A stretch of 34,021 nucleotides of DNA from Oscillospiraceae bacterium. GTDB taxonomy: Bacteria > Bacillota > Clostridia > Oscillospirales > Oscillospiraceae. Positions 1 through 7,535 of the stretch are shown here, piece by piece. The DNA is taken from positions 1 to 34,021 of the forward strand of contig JAEEZZ010000017.1 of NCBI GenBank assembly GCA_016292255.1. Reading direction: 5' to 3'. The notes beneath the pieces are model-generated. The model ran no database searches and was not told where the DNA came from. It saw nothing but the letters and a program-made list of their open reading frames with translations. The stretch's first letter is position 1. The number at the start of each line of letters is the position of its first letter. The position numbers and the translations under genes were made by a program.

Positions 1-284
1 GCCGGTTCGTTTTGGCTGTAGGATTCCGGCGTGCATTTTTGCCCCATTGCAGGCCAGACCAGCAGAGAATAGCCAAGGATAATTCCCAACAGGAACACGT
101 CGCTTTCCACCTGGGCAATCGTTTTTGGGTCTCGCAGCAGCTTTTGGACGTTGCGAGAAATACTGCGGAATTCAATCGGTTCGCAGGCCATAATCTCCGC
201 CGGCAGGAATAAAAAAGCCGGGATGTATTCTGAATTTCTGTATTCTACCGGTTCATTATTCTGTAAACGAAGTAACGTTGTCAT
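1..284 (-). CDS. hypothetical protein, 3' end outside window
   Basis: An open frame runs from an ATG at 284 on the minus strand to the window edge without a stop, giving at least 94 codons. A GGAG box six bases upstream of the ATG supports this start. The visible protein begins MTTLLRLQNNEPVEY and contains a hydrophobic stretch (VFLLGIILGYSLLVWPAM, about residues 65-82) that could be a membrane segment or a buried helix. I do not recognise a family. It follows the phosphatase at 431-1120 on the same strand after a 146-base gap that holds its own likely promoter and a palindrome, so it is probably a separate unit. The start is reasonably secure; the function is unknown because the rest of the protein is missing. 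Confidence 0.6.
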   Translation of the reverse strand, partial: MTTLLRLQNNEPVEYRNSEYIPAFLFLPAEIMACEPIEFRSISRNVQKLLRDPKTIAQVESDVFLLGIILGYSLLVWPAMGQKCTPESYSQNEP

Positions 285-359
285 CTTGTGCTCCTATGTC
301 AATACGACAATTTCGGATGAATATGTTCCGAAAAGCAATGCTTTTTTTGCCTTTATCGT

Positions 360-393
360 ATTGTAGCATAGGTCAAGTCCCATTGGTGGGACT
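360..393 (-). promoter_or_regulatory. extended -10 promoter with palindromic operator for the 1-284 gene
   Basis: On the minus strand TGCTACAAT (core 365-360) fits an extended -10 box about 76 bases upstream of the ATG at 284. Immediately upstream, at 376-393, is a perfect inverted repeat AGTCCCA-4-TGGGACT that covers the position where a -35 box would sit. No good -35 hexamer is visible, which is typical of extended -10 or activator-dependent promoters. The palindrome may be a repressor or activator site. It has no T-run after it, so it is unlikely to be a terminator of the upstream phosphatase gene. Confidence 0.4.
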
Positions 394-430
394 GATACAG
401 TTGGAAAAACATTTTTCTCGGATTACTCGG

Positions 431-1120
431 TCACGAAACGTAATACTCCTCCAGCGTTTCCAGACAGAGGCAGCCGAGGGTGCCGCCGAAGACTGCGCCG
501 CAGTCGATGGCGATGTGGTTGTTCTTTTTGATGATCCGATTTGCGAACGCTGGGTCAATATAGCCGGTCGGCGTGTGGCCGGTTACGAGAAATACGCTCG
601 GCAGATAAACCTTGTCGTAATCCATGCGCTCCCAGATCATTTCTTCGCTTGTGCATTGATCCGGTGTTTTTCCTTCCCGGTATCTGCCAAGCCCGGCATG
701 GGCCAACAGGAAGCGGCGGCCATTGAGGGACAGTTCCGTATAAATCCGGAAGGTTCCGAGATAATCCAGAAGCGCCTGCTTTGTTTCCTCCGGCAGTGCG
801 TTATAAGCCGCCCAGGTGCTGTCACCGCCCTCGTAGTTTACCCAGCCCTCCATGGTGCCTTCCACGTCGATTTTCTCGTCCAGCGTCAGCTCTCTGCCAA
901 TGCTGCGGATCACCCGGTAAAACATATCCTCGTGGTTGCCCAGGAAGGGCACGACGTTCCCCCGTTTCATTATGTCCAGCAGCACTTTGATTCCATCCGG
1001 GCCCCGATCAACCGCGTCTCCCAGAAAAAAGAGCGTGTCGTCGTCACAAAATTGGATCTTTTTCAACATAGAACAGTATTTGTCAAAGCAGCCGTGAACG
1101 TCAGCCATCACATAGTGCAT
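431..1120 (-). CDS. PPP-family metallophosphoesterase (paralogue 1)
   Basis: This 229-residue protein carries the complete metal-site motifs of PPP-type serine/threonine phosphatases and ApaH-like hydrolases: DVHG (7-10), GDAVDRG (34-40), GNHE (61-64), LAHAG (139-143) and GHTP (181-184). It is expected to be a cytoplasmic two-metal phosphoesterase acting on phosphoproteins or dinucleotide polyphosphates; the substrate cannot be read from the sequence. Its length suits a single catalytic domain with nothing added. A GGAG box precedes the ATG. It is divergent from the nuclease gene at 1265 and the two promoters overlap. A second gene at 9591-10280 encodes a protein of the same length that aligns without gaps (128 of 229 identical, hand counted), so a duplication or shared origin is clear. 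Confidence 0.9.
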   Translation of the reverse strand: MHYVMADVHGCFDKYCSMLKKIQFCDDDTLFFLGDAVDRGPDGIKVLLDIMKRGNVVPFLGNHEDMFYRVIRSIGRELTLDEKIDVEGTMEGWVNYEGGDSTWAAYNALPEETKQALLDYLGTFRIYTELSLNGRRFLLAHAGLGRYREGKTPDQCTSEEMIWERMDYDKVYLPSVFLVTGHTPTGYIDPAFANRIIKKNNHIAIDCGAVFGGTLGCLCLETLEEYYVS

Positions 1121-1168
1121 TTTTCATTCTCCTTCCCAGCGGAAATTGTTGATTTTTGACAAAATTAG

Positions 1169-1197
1169 TTGAAAATGCAGGCCTCTTATAATATAAT
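1169..1197 (+). promoter_or_regulatory. sigma-A promoter for the 1265-2746 nuclease gene
   Basis: TTGAAA at 1169-1174 and TATAAT at 1192-1197 are separated by exactly 17 bases, close to the vegetative sigma-A consensus. The predicted transcript starts near 1204 and leaves a leader of about 60 bases before the ATG at 1265. Confidence 0.65.
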
Positions 1198-1223
1198 TAT
1201 ACCACAAATAATTCGTTTCACAA
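1196..1223 (-). promoter_or_regulatory. probable sigma-A promoter for the 431-1120 phosphatase
   Basis: On the minus strand TTGTGA (1223-1218) and TATAAT (1201-1196) are spaced by 16 bases, upstream of the phosphatase ATG at 1120. The -10 box shares bases with the plus-strand -10 box at 1192-1197, so the two divergent promoters overlap and could compete for polymerase. The -35 box is only a partial match. Confidence 0.45.
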
Positions 1224-1264
1224 CTGTTTTTAGACTTCAATCCAAAGCAGAAGGAGGTGCGCCT

Positions 1265-2746
1265 ATGTACCTGTCAAAGTCTAAGTATTGCGCCGGGGTG
1301 CAGTGTCCGAAAATGCTCTGGCTGAAGAAAAACAAGCCGGAGGAATTTGACGAGTCCGTCATGAAGGAATCCGTCCTGGAGACCGGAAGCGAGGTCGGCG
1401 ATCTGGCGATGGGGCTGTTCGGCCCCTACGTGGAGGTGCCCTACGGCGAGCTTGGCGGGATGATCGAGCAGACCGAAAAGCTGCTGGCTGACGGCACGCC
1501 GATCATCGCGGAGGCGTCGTTTTCCTATGAAGGCCTGTTTTGCAGCGTGGACATTCTAAAAAACCTGGGCGACCGCCGGGTGGAGCTTTACGAGGTCAAA
1601 AGCTCCACGGAGGCGAAGCCGATCTACTATCACGACGTGGCCTATCAGGTCTACGTGTTGACGAAGCTGGGTTTCAGTGTGGAGAAGGCCTGCCTTGTTC
1701 ACATCAACAATCAATACGTGCGGCACGGGGAACTGGATCTTCAAGAGCTGTTCCATATCGCGGATCTTACCGAGACCGCCCGGGCCATGCAGGAGGACGT
1801 AGAGAAGAATCTTGCCGTCTTTGCTGAGTACCTCGCCAGGCCGGACGAGCCGACAGACGACATCGGCCTGCGCTGCTTTAAGCCCTATGACTGCGGCTTC
1901 TGGAAATACTGCACCCGCAATCTGCCGTCGCCCAACGTCTTCGATCTGGCCGGGCCGCGAAAAACGACCATGTTCAAATGCTATTCCCAGGGCTTGGTCT
2001 CTTTTGCGGAGCTCAACGGCTGCGACCAACTCAACGCAAAGGCCTATCAGCAGATCGAGCATGAGCTGTACTGCCAGCCTCCGGCCATCAAGACCGACGC
2101 GATCAAGACCTTCCTCTCCCGGCTGTCCTATCCGCTGTACTTTCTGGACTTTGAATCCTTCCAGCCGGCGATCCCGCTCTATGACAATTCCAGCCCCTTT
2201 GAGCAAATCGTCTTCCAGTATTCCCTGCATTGGATCGAGCGGGAGGGCGGCGAATTAAAGCACGCGGAGTATCTGGCCTATCCGGGCGAGGACCCGCGGC
2301 GGGCACTGGCAGAGCAGCTCTGCCGGGATATTCCGCTGAACGTCTGCACCACGGCCTACAATATGGCCTTTGAGAAGACCCGCATCAAGGGCCTGGCGGC
2401 GCTCTATCCCGACCTGGCGGAGCACCTGATGAACATCCACGACCACATCCAGGATCTGATGGTCCCCTTCCAGCAGCGCTGGTACTACACCCGCGCCATG
2501 CAGGGCTCCTATTCGATCAAGTACGTTCTGCCGGCCCTGTTCCCGGACGACCCGGAGCTGGACTACCACAACTTAGAGGGCGTCCACAACGGCGGCGAGG
2601 CCATGGATACCTTCAAAAAAATGGCCTCCATGCCCCCGGAGGAACTGGAGACTTGGAGAAAGCATCTGCTCCAATACTGCGGCCTGGACACCTATGCGAT
2701 GGTAAAGGTATGGGAGAAGCTAAAGGAAGCAGCGGTTTTATTGTGA
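1265..2746 (+). CDS. DUF2779 protein with Cas4/RecB-like nuclease domain
   Basis: The start at 1265 is chosen because AAGGAGG lies ten bases upstream; an in-frame ATG at 1169 lies inside the promoter. The protein has 493 residues. The N-terminal part shows a PD-(D/E)XK nuclease pattern, with D96 (SVDILK) and E110-V-K112 (YEVKSS) followed by a QVYVL helix. Cysteines near the N-terminus (C9, C14) and a cluster around 203-213 (CFKPYDCGFWKYC) resemble the iron-sulphur ligands of Cas4 and AddB-type nucleases. From about 290 a second domain begins with FLDFESF and ends with a CGLDTYAM motif near 480, which fits DUF2779 and looks like motifs I and III of a DEDD-type exonuclease. The activity is inferred, not demonstrated. 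The gene is co-directional with the nuclease at 2850. Confidence 0.8.
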   Translation: MYLSKSKYCAGVQCPKMLWLKKNKPEEFDESVMKESVLETGSEVGDLAMGLFGPYVEVPYGELGGMIEQTEKLLADGTPIIAEASFSYEGLFCSVDILKNLGDRRVELYEVKSSTEAKPIYYHDVAYQVYVLTKLGFSVEKACLVHINNQYVRHGELDLQELFHIADLTETARAMQEDVEKNLAVFAEYLARPDEPTDDIGLRCFKPYDCGFWKYCTRNLPSPNVFDLAGPRKTTMFKCYSQGLVSFAELNGCDQLNAKAYQQIEHELYCQPPAIKTDAIKTFLSRLSYPLYFLDFESFQPAIPLYDNSSPFEQIVFQYSLHWIEREGGELKHAEYLAYPGEDPRRALAEQLCRDIPLNVCTTAYNMAFEKTRIKGLAALYPDLAEHLMNIHDHIQDLMVPFQQRWYYTRAMQGSYSIKYVLPALFPDDPELDYHNLEGVHNGGEAMDTFKKMASMPPEELETWRKHLLQYCGLDTYAMVKVWEKLKEAAVLL

Positions 2747-2849
2747 GAAAACTCGATTCTAAAGAACGCGGTCGAAACGATTGCGATTATACAGCAAATA
2801 AACATTTTTGACACAGTTTTATGTGTTGAAGGCTAGAGGAGGATTGATC

Positions 2850-4421
2850 ATGGTACCTGAACAATATCGCATGGTTTTTGAGCAGTACAGCAAGCAGGTC
2901 ACGGCTATAAATTACATATATAATCGTTCGTTTAACATTTTTAAAGTTCTGAAACAAGAGGATCAGGAGATTAGGCATTCTGCTTTTCTAAGTTGGCTTT
3001 TCAACACTAGTGCTTCCCATGGGCTTGGGACTGCCTTTGCAGACAAGTTCTTTAAAAGATGCTTTGGAGAAGATTGCAAGATAGACAGCAGCAAGATTCA
3101 ATCTGTCAAGACAGAAGTGAGAATTGCAGGAGACAAGCAAAAGGACATAGGCGATGATAAGAAGCGAATTGACATTTTAATATTGGGAGACAACTACACA
3201 TGCACGATTGAAAACAAGTATGGGTCAGGCGAACATGGCGGACAATGCAAATCGTACAGAGAGTTTATCGAAGGCGAGTATCCAGATAGGAAGAACTATT
3301 TTGCATATCTAGATATTTATATGCCTGTAGATTATGAAGAAAACCGAAAGCGATATGCGAATTTTGATTTTATTTCATACAAAGATGTCAAAGAAATCTT
3401 GGAGAATACGATTGGCAAAACTGATGGAATTGAGGCACAGTTCATTCTGCATTATATAAGACTATTAAGCGAAAAATACGAGCCGTTAGGTGCGGAATAT
3501 GAAGAAGTGTGTAGATCGATCGCACGAAATGACATTCAGACAATTATAGGCTGTGATGAATCGAAACTTACTGAACCAGAACGCATTTTTGCAAGCATTG
3601 TAAAAAAATATCATGATAAGCTTAAGAGCCGCAATGATGCAGTCATTTACGAAATACTAAAAACTCTTGTTATTCAAGAGAGTACACTAAAAGACGATTA
3701 TGGCAGTGGGCGTAAATCAAAAAAGGAGACCGTGAAATATGCTTATGCATTGGGTGGAGTTAATGAATTGTTTCCAAAAGGTGCTGCATTTATTAACACA
3801 ATTGACTTTACTGCGTTTGGCGAACTGAGCATCGACATATATGCGGGTACAACTCCTAAGTATTCAAAAGCTCTTGCAGATTATATCTGTTGTCACCCAG
3901 GCTTTTATGATTCTTTAGTCGAACTAATAGAACGCGGGTGGCACTGTGAACTCTCTTATCGAATAGCAGATTCAAGTAATTACATCAGCGACGACAATCA
4001 TCTTCTCTGTAGACCCATCGTTTGCAAAAATGAAATATCTACTTTTGCAGAAACCATCAAGGATCATATCGTATGGAGGCAAAAAGCGGCCCCCAGCGTG
4101 TGTAGCGATTCTGTAAAAGCATGTATCGATAAACTTGTCGCACTTGAAGAAATTGAGGACAGCAAAGGAACAACCATCAAAGAACTAATTGATAGAAAAT
4201 CCAAAAATGGAATATCTACTGGGTTGCGGCTTAGTTTGAGATTCAACTTACCTACTGAGAATAATACTGAAGCGAACAAGGAAAGCATAAGAGAGATTTA
4301 TCGGGCAAAAACAAAGGAGGGATTAAATCTCTTTGAGCTCGAAAAACCACAAAGGTCTGGTGCGCTGGAAAAATATCGTTTGGGAGATAGTTACTGTGAA
4401 AGATTTTTCAAGAATCAATAA
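2850..4421 (+). CDS. PD-(D/E)XK nuclease superfamily protein (PDDEXK_4-like)
   Basis: The start at 2850 (MVPEQYRM) follows AGGAGG with a suitable gap; an upstream in-frame ATG at 2808 has no ribosome binding site. The 523-residue protein opens with a helical segment, IRHSAFLSWLFNTS (41-54), typical of the PDDEXK_4 group. It then shows the nuclease core E89, D108 (RIDIL) and E121-N-K123 (IENK), with Q132 after it. The long C-terminal half has no recognisable domain. Its codon use and base composition are distinctly AT-rich compared with the genes on both sides, suggesting recent transfer. It probably cuts DNA, and such single genes are frequent in defence islands, but a specific role is inference. 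A strong terminator follows at 4478-4524. Confidence 0.75.
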   Translation: MVPEQYRMVFEQYSKQVTAINYIYNRSFNIFKVLKQEDQEIRHSAFLSWLFNTSASHGLGTAFADKFFKRCFGEDCKIDSSKIQSVKTEVRIAGDKQKDIGDDKKRIDILILGDNYTCTIENKYGSGEHGGQCKSYREFIEGEYPDRKNYFAYLDIYMPVDYEENRKRYANFDFISYKDVKEILENTIGKTDGIEAQFILHYIRLLSEKYEPLGAEYEEVCRSIARNDIQTIIGCDESKLTEPERIFASIVKKYHDKLKSRNDAVIYEILKTLVIQESTLKDDYGSGRKSKKETVKYAYALGGVNELFPKGAAFINTIDFTAFGELSIDIYAGTTPKYSKALADYICCHPGFYDSLVELIERGWHCELSYRIADSSNYISDDNHLLCRPIVCKNEISTFAETIKDHIVWRQKAAPSVCSDSVKACIDKLVALEEIEDSKGTTIKELIDRKSKNGISTGLRLSLRFNLPTENNTEANKESIREIYRAKTKEGLNLFELEKPQRSGALEKYRLGDSYCERFFKNQ

Positions 4422-4477
4422 AACCCAACATAGAAAAAGGACCTAATTAGTGCATATGCCAATTTGAAACGATTTCT

Positions 4478-4524
4478 AGCGGCAGCCTCGATGAACCGGG
4501 GCTGCCGCTTCGTAGTTGTTTTTT
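4478..4524 (+). terminator. rho-independent terminator between convergent genes
   Basis: A perfect 10-base-pair stem (AGCGGCAGCC at 4478-4487 with GGCTGCCGCT at 4500-4509) is followed by a run of six T at 4519-4524. It ends the plus-strand nuclease transcript. It lies just past the stop of the minus-strand gene at 4526, so it may also act in that direction through the A-run on the other strand. Confidence 0.75.
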
Positions 4525-4525
4525 G

Positions 4526-4723
4526 TTAATGCTGCTGAACGTCATAACGCATGGGCTTGTTGTTGGTCCAGGACGGCGTGTTGCGCAGTCTGTAAGCAAA
4601 GGCCTGGGCGGTGCTTTGCTCAACACTTCTCAACGCGGACAATGCTGCCGCATCGCCGTGCATCATATGCGCGACTTCCTCACGCCGGCCATCGCTGTAG
4701 TAAACGTAGCCAATCGTTTCCAT
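4526..4723 (-). CDS. small hypothetical protein
   Basis: This 65-residue frame starts with an ATG at 4723 preceded by GAGGAGGAG, a strong ribosome binding site, and lies 13 bases after the 4737-5108 gene on the same strand. The protein begins METIGYVYYSDGRREEV, a pattern suggesting a short beta hairpin, and continues with an alanine-rich helix. I recognise no family. Position and ribosome binding site argue that it is translated from the same mRNA as the gene before it. The function is unknown. Confidence 0.6.
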   Translation of the reverse strand: METIGYVYYSDGRREEVAHMMHGDAAALSALRSVEQSTAQAFAYRLRNTPSWTNNKPMRYDVQQH

Positions 4724-4736
4724 GTTTCTCCTCCTC

Positions 4737-5108
4737 TCAACTTTTATACCGCTGCTTGCGATTGTTTTTCATTGAATAACCACGATCCAGATAACAAAAG
4801 TAATGACGGCTGTGATCCCATCGCAGCAGGGGCTGATCCGTGATCTCAAATCTTGCCACAATTTCCGCAAGAAGAGTTTCTGATACGTTGGGGTTCATGT
4901 ATAAGATCGGAACGCCCTGCTGGTTTATTTCGGCCCGGCCGCGGGGATAATAATCGAACGGCTTTTTGCAGCCCTGCGGTTTGACATGCTCCCATAGCAG
5001 ACGGTGGTTATAGGTGTTGCCGGATTTTGCGACGCCGAGCTGCGCACCTTCCCGAAACGGAAAGGCAAGCAGCTTGCCGTCCACGACCCAGAAAACGCCT
5101 CGAAGCAT
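4737..5108 (-). CDS. hypothetical protein
   Basis: The start is placed at 5108 (MLRGVFWVVD) because GGAGGGGGG lies directly upstream; the ATG at 5126 would lie ahead of that site. The 123-residue protein begins with a beta-strand pattern (GVFWVVDGKLLAFPF), has a basic, aromatic middle (HRLLWEHVKPQGCKKPFDYYPRG) and ends strongly basic (MKNNRKQRYKS), which could suit nucleic-acid binding. I do not recognise a family. It forms a two-gene unit with the 65-residue gene downstream. An alternative frame overlaps its N-terminal part (see 5109-5590). Confidence 0.55.
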   Translation of the reverse strand: MLRGVFWVVDGKLLAFPFREGAQLGVAKSGNTYNHRLLWEHVKPQGCKKPFDYYPRGRAEINQQGVPILYMNPNVSETLLAEIVARFEITDQPLLRWDHSRHYFCYLDRGYSMKNNRKQRYKS

Positions 5109-5590
5109 TCGGAAGCCCCCCTCCATTTATTCTTGCGGCCCTTGACGGTTGATCCGCCAAGGGCTGCAATTATCTGTGGATTATAGGTCAGATCGGCTGT
5201 TTTGGATACGACAGGGTTCGATGCAACTTCAACCATTTTCCCGATCACGCTGCCGGCGGCGCGGATGCGCGTTCGGTTTGGTGATCGGTATAAGTCTCGA
5301 ACAAGTCGAGTAATGGCATAACTGCCCAAAGCGAGAGGGAAGGGTGAGGTTGAACGCATGATTTTGGCGGGATTGACGTGAGAACGGTTTGATCGACAGG
5401 ACGGGAAGCGAAGAAGGAAACGAAGTGGTTTTCGATCCTGCAGCGCGGGTCCCCCGGGACCCGCAATCGCATTTGATCCTGGCGAAATAATAATTTGAAA
5501 ACGTGCAGCATTATAGTTCATCTGCACCCGAACCGGTATCCGTATTCTCTAATCCTGCCGTACCCAAAACAACCGACCTGCGCCGGGGCG
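5109..5590. other. 482-base stretch without a convincing gene
   Basis: No frame here has both a ribosome binding site and a recognisable product. On the minus strand two overlapping open frames run through it, one entering the 4737-5108 gene out of frame. On the plus strand several short hairpins occur in series, for example CTCGA-5-TCGAG near 5297-5311 and the 9-base-pair hairpin at 5445-5464. It could be a decayed gene, a dispersed repeat or a structured RNA; I cannot decide between these. Confidence 0.4.
5445..5464. repeat. perfect inverted repeat
   Basis: GCGGGTCCC at 5445-5453 and GGGACCCGC at 5456-5464 form a perfect 9-base-pair stem around two bases. No T-run follows on either strand, so it is not a standard terminator. 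It sits inside the gene-free stretch 5109-5590. Confidence 0.6.
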
Positions 5591-5602
5591 TTATGCCCCG
5601 GC
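5582..5602 (-). terminator. hairpin enclosing the stop codon of the 5591-6229 gene
   Basis: GCCGGGGC and GCCCCGGC form a perfect 8-base-pair stem with a 5-base loop, and the TAA stop of the minus-strand gene (5593-5591) lies at the loop. A weak T-rich stretch (TTGTTTTGG) begins about ten bases further on. It may be a terminator or a 3' end stabiliser; the missing immediate T-run keeps this tentative. Confidence 0.4.
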
Positions 5603-6229
5603 TTTGGCAAGGAAGGCCTCGAAGGCTTCCGAGAATTCATCGTTCACGTCAAAGGGAGGCTCATAGTCCACCTTCGAGGTGACCAGGCAGAGGTCAAGCT
5701 TTGCAGAGGTCTCATCCGCAAGCTGATTGAGCTTTGTCAGCTCCCGGCGGATGACGTTCCGGTCAAAGTTGATGGTGGTGACCCGCTTCACGTCGCAGCG
5801 GTAGGAAACCTGATTTCCCTCCGCATTGAACCGGTAGCCGGTGCCGCCGTTGGAGATAATCTGCTCGGAGCTACGCAGGGTGTTCATGTGCTGGAGAGCC
5901 TTGGCAGCCAACTGACGGGCAGAATTCAGACTGACCTCGCCGTCCATGTCAATGTCCAGGGCATTCTTTGCCGCACGGATCGCAGCAGACAGGACGGCTT
6001 TCTCTTCCAGCAGATACAGCATGAACCTCGTCAGCTCGGTGATCTGCTCGTGGTATTCTGTCTCGGGGACGACCACGACGGTCTCGTCCTCTGCCTCCGG
6101 CATGACCTTGTGCCGCAGATAGGTATTCTCCACCCGGGTGACGTTGCCGTCACGGGTCAGGATATCCAAGGCCTCCACCAGGAAGCCCTGGAGCTTGTTC
6201 TGATAACGGAATGCTTCTTTGAGATTCAT
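5591..6229 (-). CDS. conserved hypothetical protein, helical
   Basis: The ATG at 6229 follows AGGAGG with eight bases between. The 212-residue protein is soluble and mainly helical: a first helical segment (residues 1-25), an acidic valine-rich strand (DETVVVVPETEY, about 48-59), a long helix (60-95), and a conserved-looking core with SNGGTGYRFNAEGNQVSYRCDVKRV (about 126-150) followed by another helix. I do not know a domain name or function for it, although the style is that of a widespread Firmicutes accessory protein. It is the last gene of the run 7380-6892, 6867-6274, 6229-5591, whose gaps are 24 and 44 bases, so it is probably co-transcribed with them. Confidence 0.65.
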   Translation of the reverse strand: MNLKEAFRYQNKLQGFLVEALDILTRDGNVTRVENTYLRHKVMPEAEDETVVVVPETEYHEQITELTRFMLYLLEEKAVLSAAIRAAKNALDIDMDGEVSLNSARQLAAKALQHMNTLRSSEQIISNGGTGYRFNAEGNQVSYRCDVKRVTTINFDRNVIRRELTKLNQLADETSAKLDLCLVTSKVDYEPPFDVNDEFSEAFEAFLAKAGA

Positions 6230-6273
6230 ATATTTTTCCTCCTAATTCCGATTGTTGTTTCCAATCTTTGATC

Positions 6274-6867
6274 TTATTCCTTCAGCATTTGCCTGATGTG
6301 ACTCAGCGCGTCCTTCTGTTCCCCACTAAGTTCACTTTCCGAGCAGGCGTCGGCAACACAGATATGAACGTGCTCATGAATGTAAAACAAGTCGTCCGGG
6401 ACACCGCAGTCTAGGCTGTAGCAATAATAGCATTCGTCTGTCAAATCAGAGCATGCTGGAAGACTGTCAGGTGTGGAGCAAATCAGAAAGGCGTCCGTTT
6501 TGCTTCCTCGATGGATCTTTACAAGATCGCCCTTCTTCAGCAGAATGGGCAAGCTGCATTGCTCCAAAAACGGGAAGAACGGCGGTTTGTCTCCCGGATG
6601 TGCAGCATCAAATACGCTCTCAGCGTGCTTTCCCACATGGCCGACGTCTGAAATGTCCTGTATTGCTGCTTGCAGCAGCGATTTTTCATAGTCAGTCTCC
6701 GCATACGGAAGCATCCTCGCAAACAGCTTTGCGAGCATTTTGGGCCGCATGACCATACTTGCAACGGAAGCCCATTGCAGGAGCGTCCATTGCGGCTGGT
6801 TTTCTTTCAGATGATCCCGCAGCAGGGCGGAGGGGATTTGGTTCAGAATTTTATCAATGTAAGTCAT
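6274..6867 (-). CDS. hypothetical protein
   Basis: A 197-residue frame starting at the ATG at 6867, 24 bases after the stop of the gene before it on the minus strand. No strong ribosome binding site is visible, so translation may depend on coupling to the upstream gene. The N-terminal half is helical (WTLLQWASVASMVMRPKMLAKLF); the C-terminal half contains several cysteines and histidines (CSTPDSLPACSDLTDECYYCYSL, then HEHVHICVADAC), which might bind metal, though they match no named zinc motif. I recognise no family. Operon context links it to the 6892-7380 and 5591-6229 genes. Confidence 0.55.
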   Translation of the reverse strand: MTYIDKILNQIPSALLRDHLKENQPQWTLLQWASVASMVMRPKMLAKLFARMLPYAETDYEKSLLQAAIQDISDVGHVGKHAESVFDAAHPGDKPPFFPFLEQCSLPILLKKGDLVKIHRGSKTDAFLICSTPDSLPACSDLTDECYYCYSLDCGVPDDLFYIHEHVHICVADACSESELSGEQKDALSHIRQMLKE

Positions 6868-6891
6868 GTTAGTCGCTTATGCGTTGTCCGG

Positions 6892-7380
6892 TCACGCTCT
6901 GGTGACCGGACCGAAGAGCCAGGCAACACCGTGCAGGATGTTGCCGACTTCAATGAGGTTTTCATACCGGAGATACAGTTGGATAGTCATTTCCAGAGTT
7001 TCCACGGTCACACAGTAGTTGGGCTGGTTTTCATTGGCCTCGGGATCGGTATCGACCTCAAGCACGGTGCCAACGAACAGGATATGGGGGCTCTCTTCAA
7101 AAGGCTCTTCCGATTCTCTCGGATGGAAGGTCCCCATGGGGATCATGGATGGAACGGCCATCTTGCGGCCGCTTGCATGCAGAGCTTTCTCAGTAGGATA
7201 GACTTCCATCTGGCTGCCGATGCCGTAGAGGTCAACACAGCAGCTTTCCCCGTTTTGCAGATCAAAGTCTGTGCCGTCTTCGGCAAAGACATTGACGGGA
7301 ATCCCGGATTTAGCAGTTTCCAGTCGGGCCATCTGGCCATCCTCACATTCCGAAAAATGACGGAAAACAAACTCATTCAT
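6892..7380 (-). CDS. hypothetical protein, beta-rich
   Basis: The 162-residue protein starts at an ATG preceded by GGAGG ten bases upstream. It appears to be beta-rich and acidic, with alternating hydrophobic residues (SCCVDLYGIGSQMEVY; HILFVGTVLEVD; NYCVTVETLEMTIQLYLRY), consistent with a small OB-like or barrel fold, but this is a guess from residue pattern only. It begins the three-gene set ending at 5591. A TATAAT-like box on the minus strand near 7435-7440 could drive it, although no matching -35 is clear. The family is unknown. Confidence 0.55.
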   Translation of the reverse strand: MNEFVFRHFSECEDGQMARLETAKSGIPVNVFAEDGTDFDLQNGESCCVDLYGIGSQMEVYPTEKALHASGRKMAVPSMIPMGTFHPRESEEPFEESPHILFVGTVLEVDTDPEANENQPNYCVTVETLEMTIQLYLRYENLIEVGNILHGVAWLFGPVTRA

Positions 7381-7535
7381 TCAATCATCCTCCATTCCCC
7401 AAAGCAAAACCAATTAATCTTTCCTCAAGTGCTGCCATTATACGATAAAGGATGTACCGTTTTCGCCCCATTCGGTGCCGCGACTTTTCTAAACTTTGTT
7501 GCTCACGGAACATTAACGGAAGAAAACTGTTCCAA

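Noticed and set aside
278-1159. A 293-codon plus-strand frame over the first phosphatase
   Set aside because: It is antisense to a gene with complete phosphatase motifs and lacks a ribosome binding site.
4925-5527. A 200-codon minus-strand frame ahead of and into the 4737-5108 gene
   Set aside because: No ribosome binding site, overlaps a better-supported gene out of frame, and its first part is part of the repeat-like stretch. A decayed gene remains possible.
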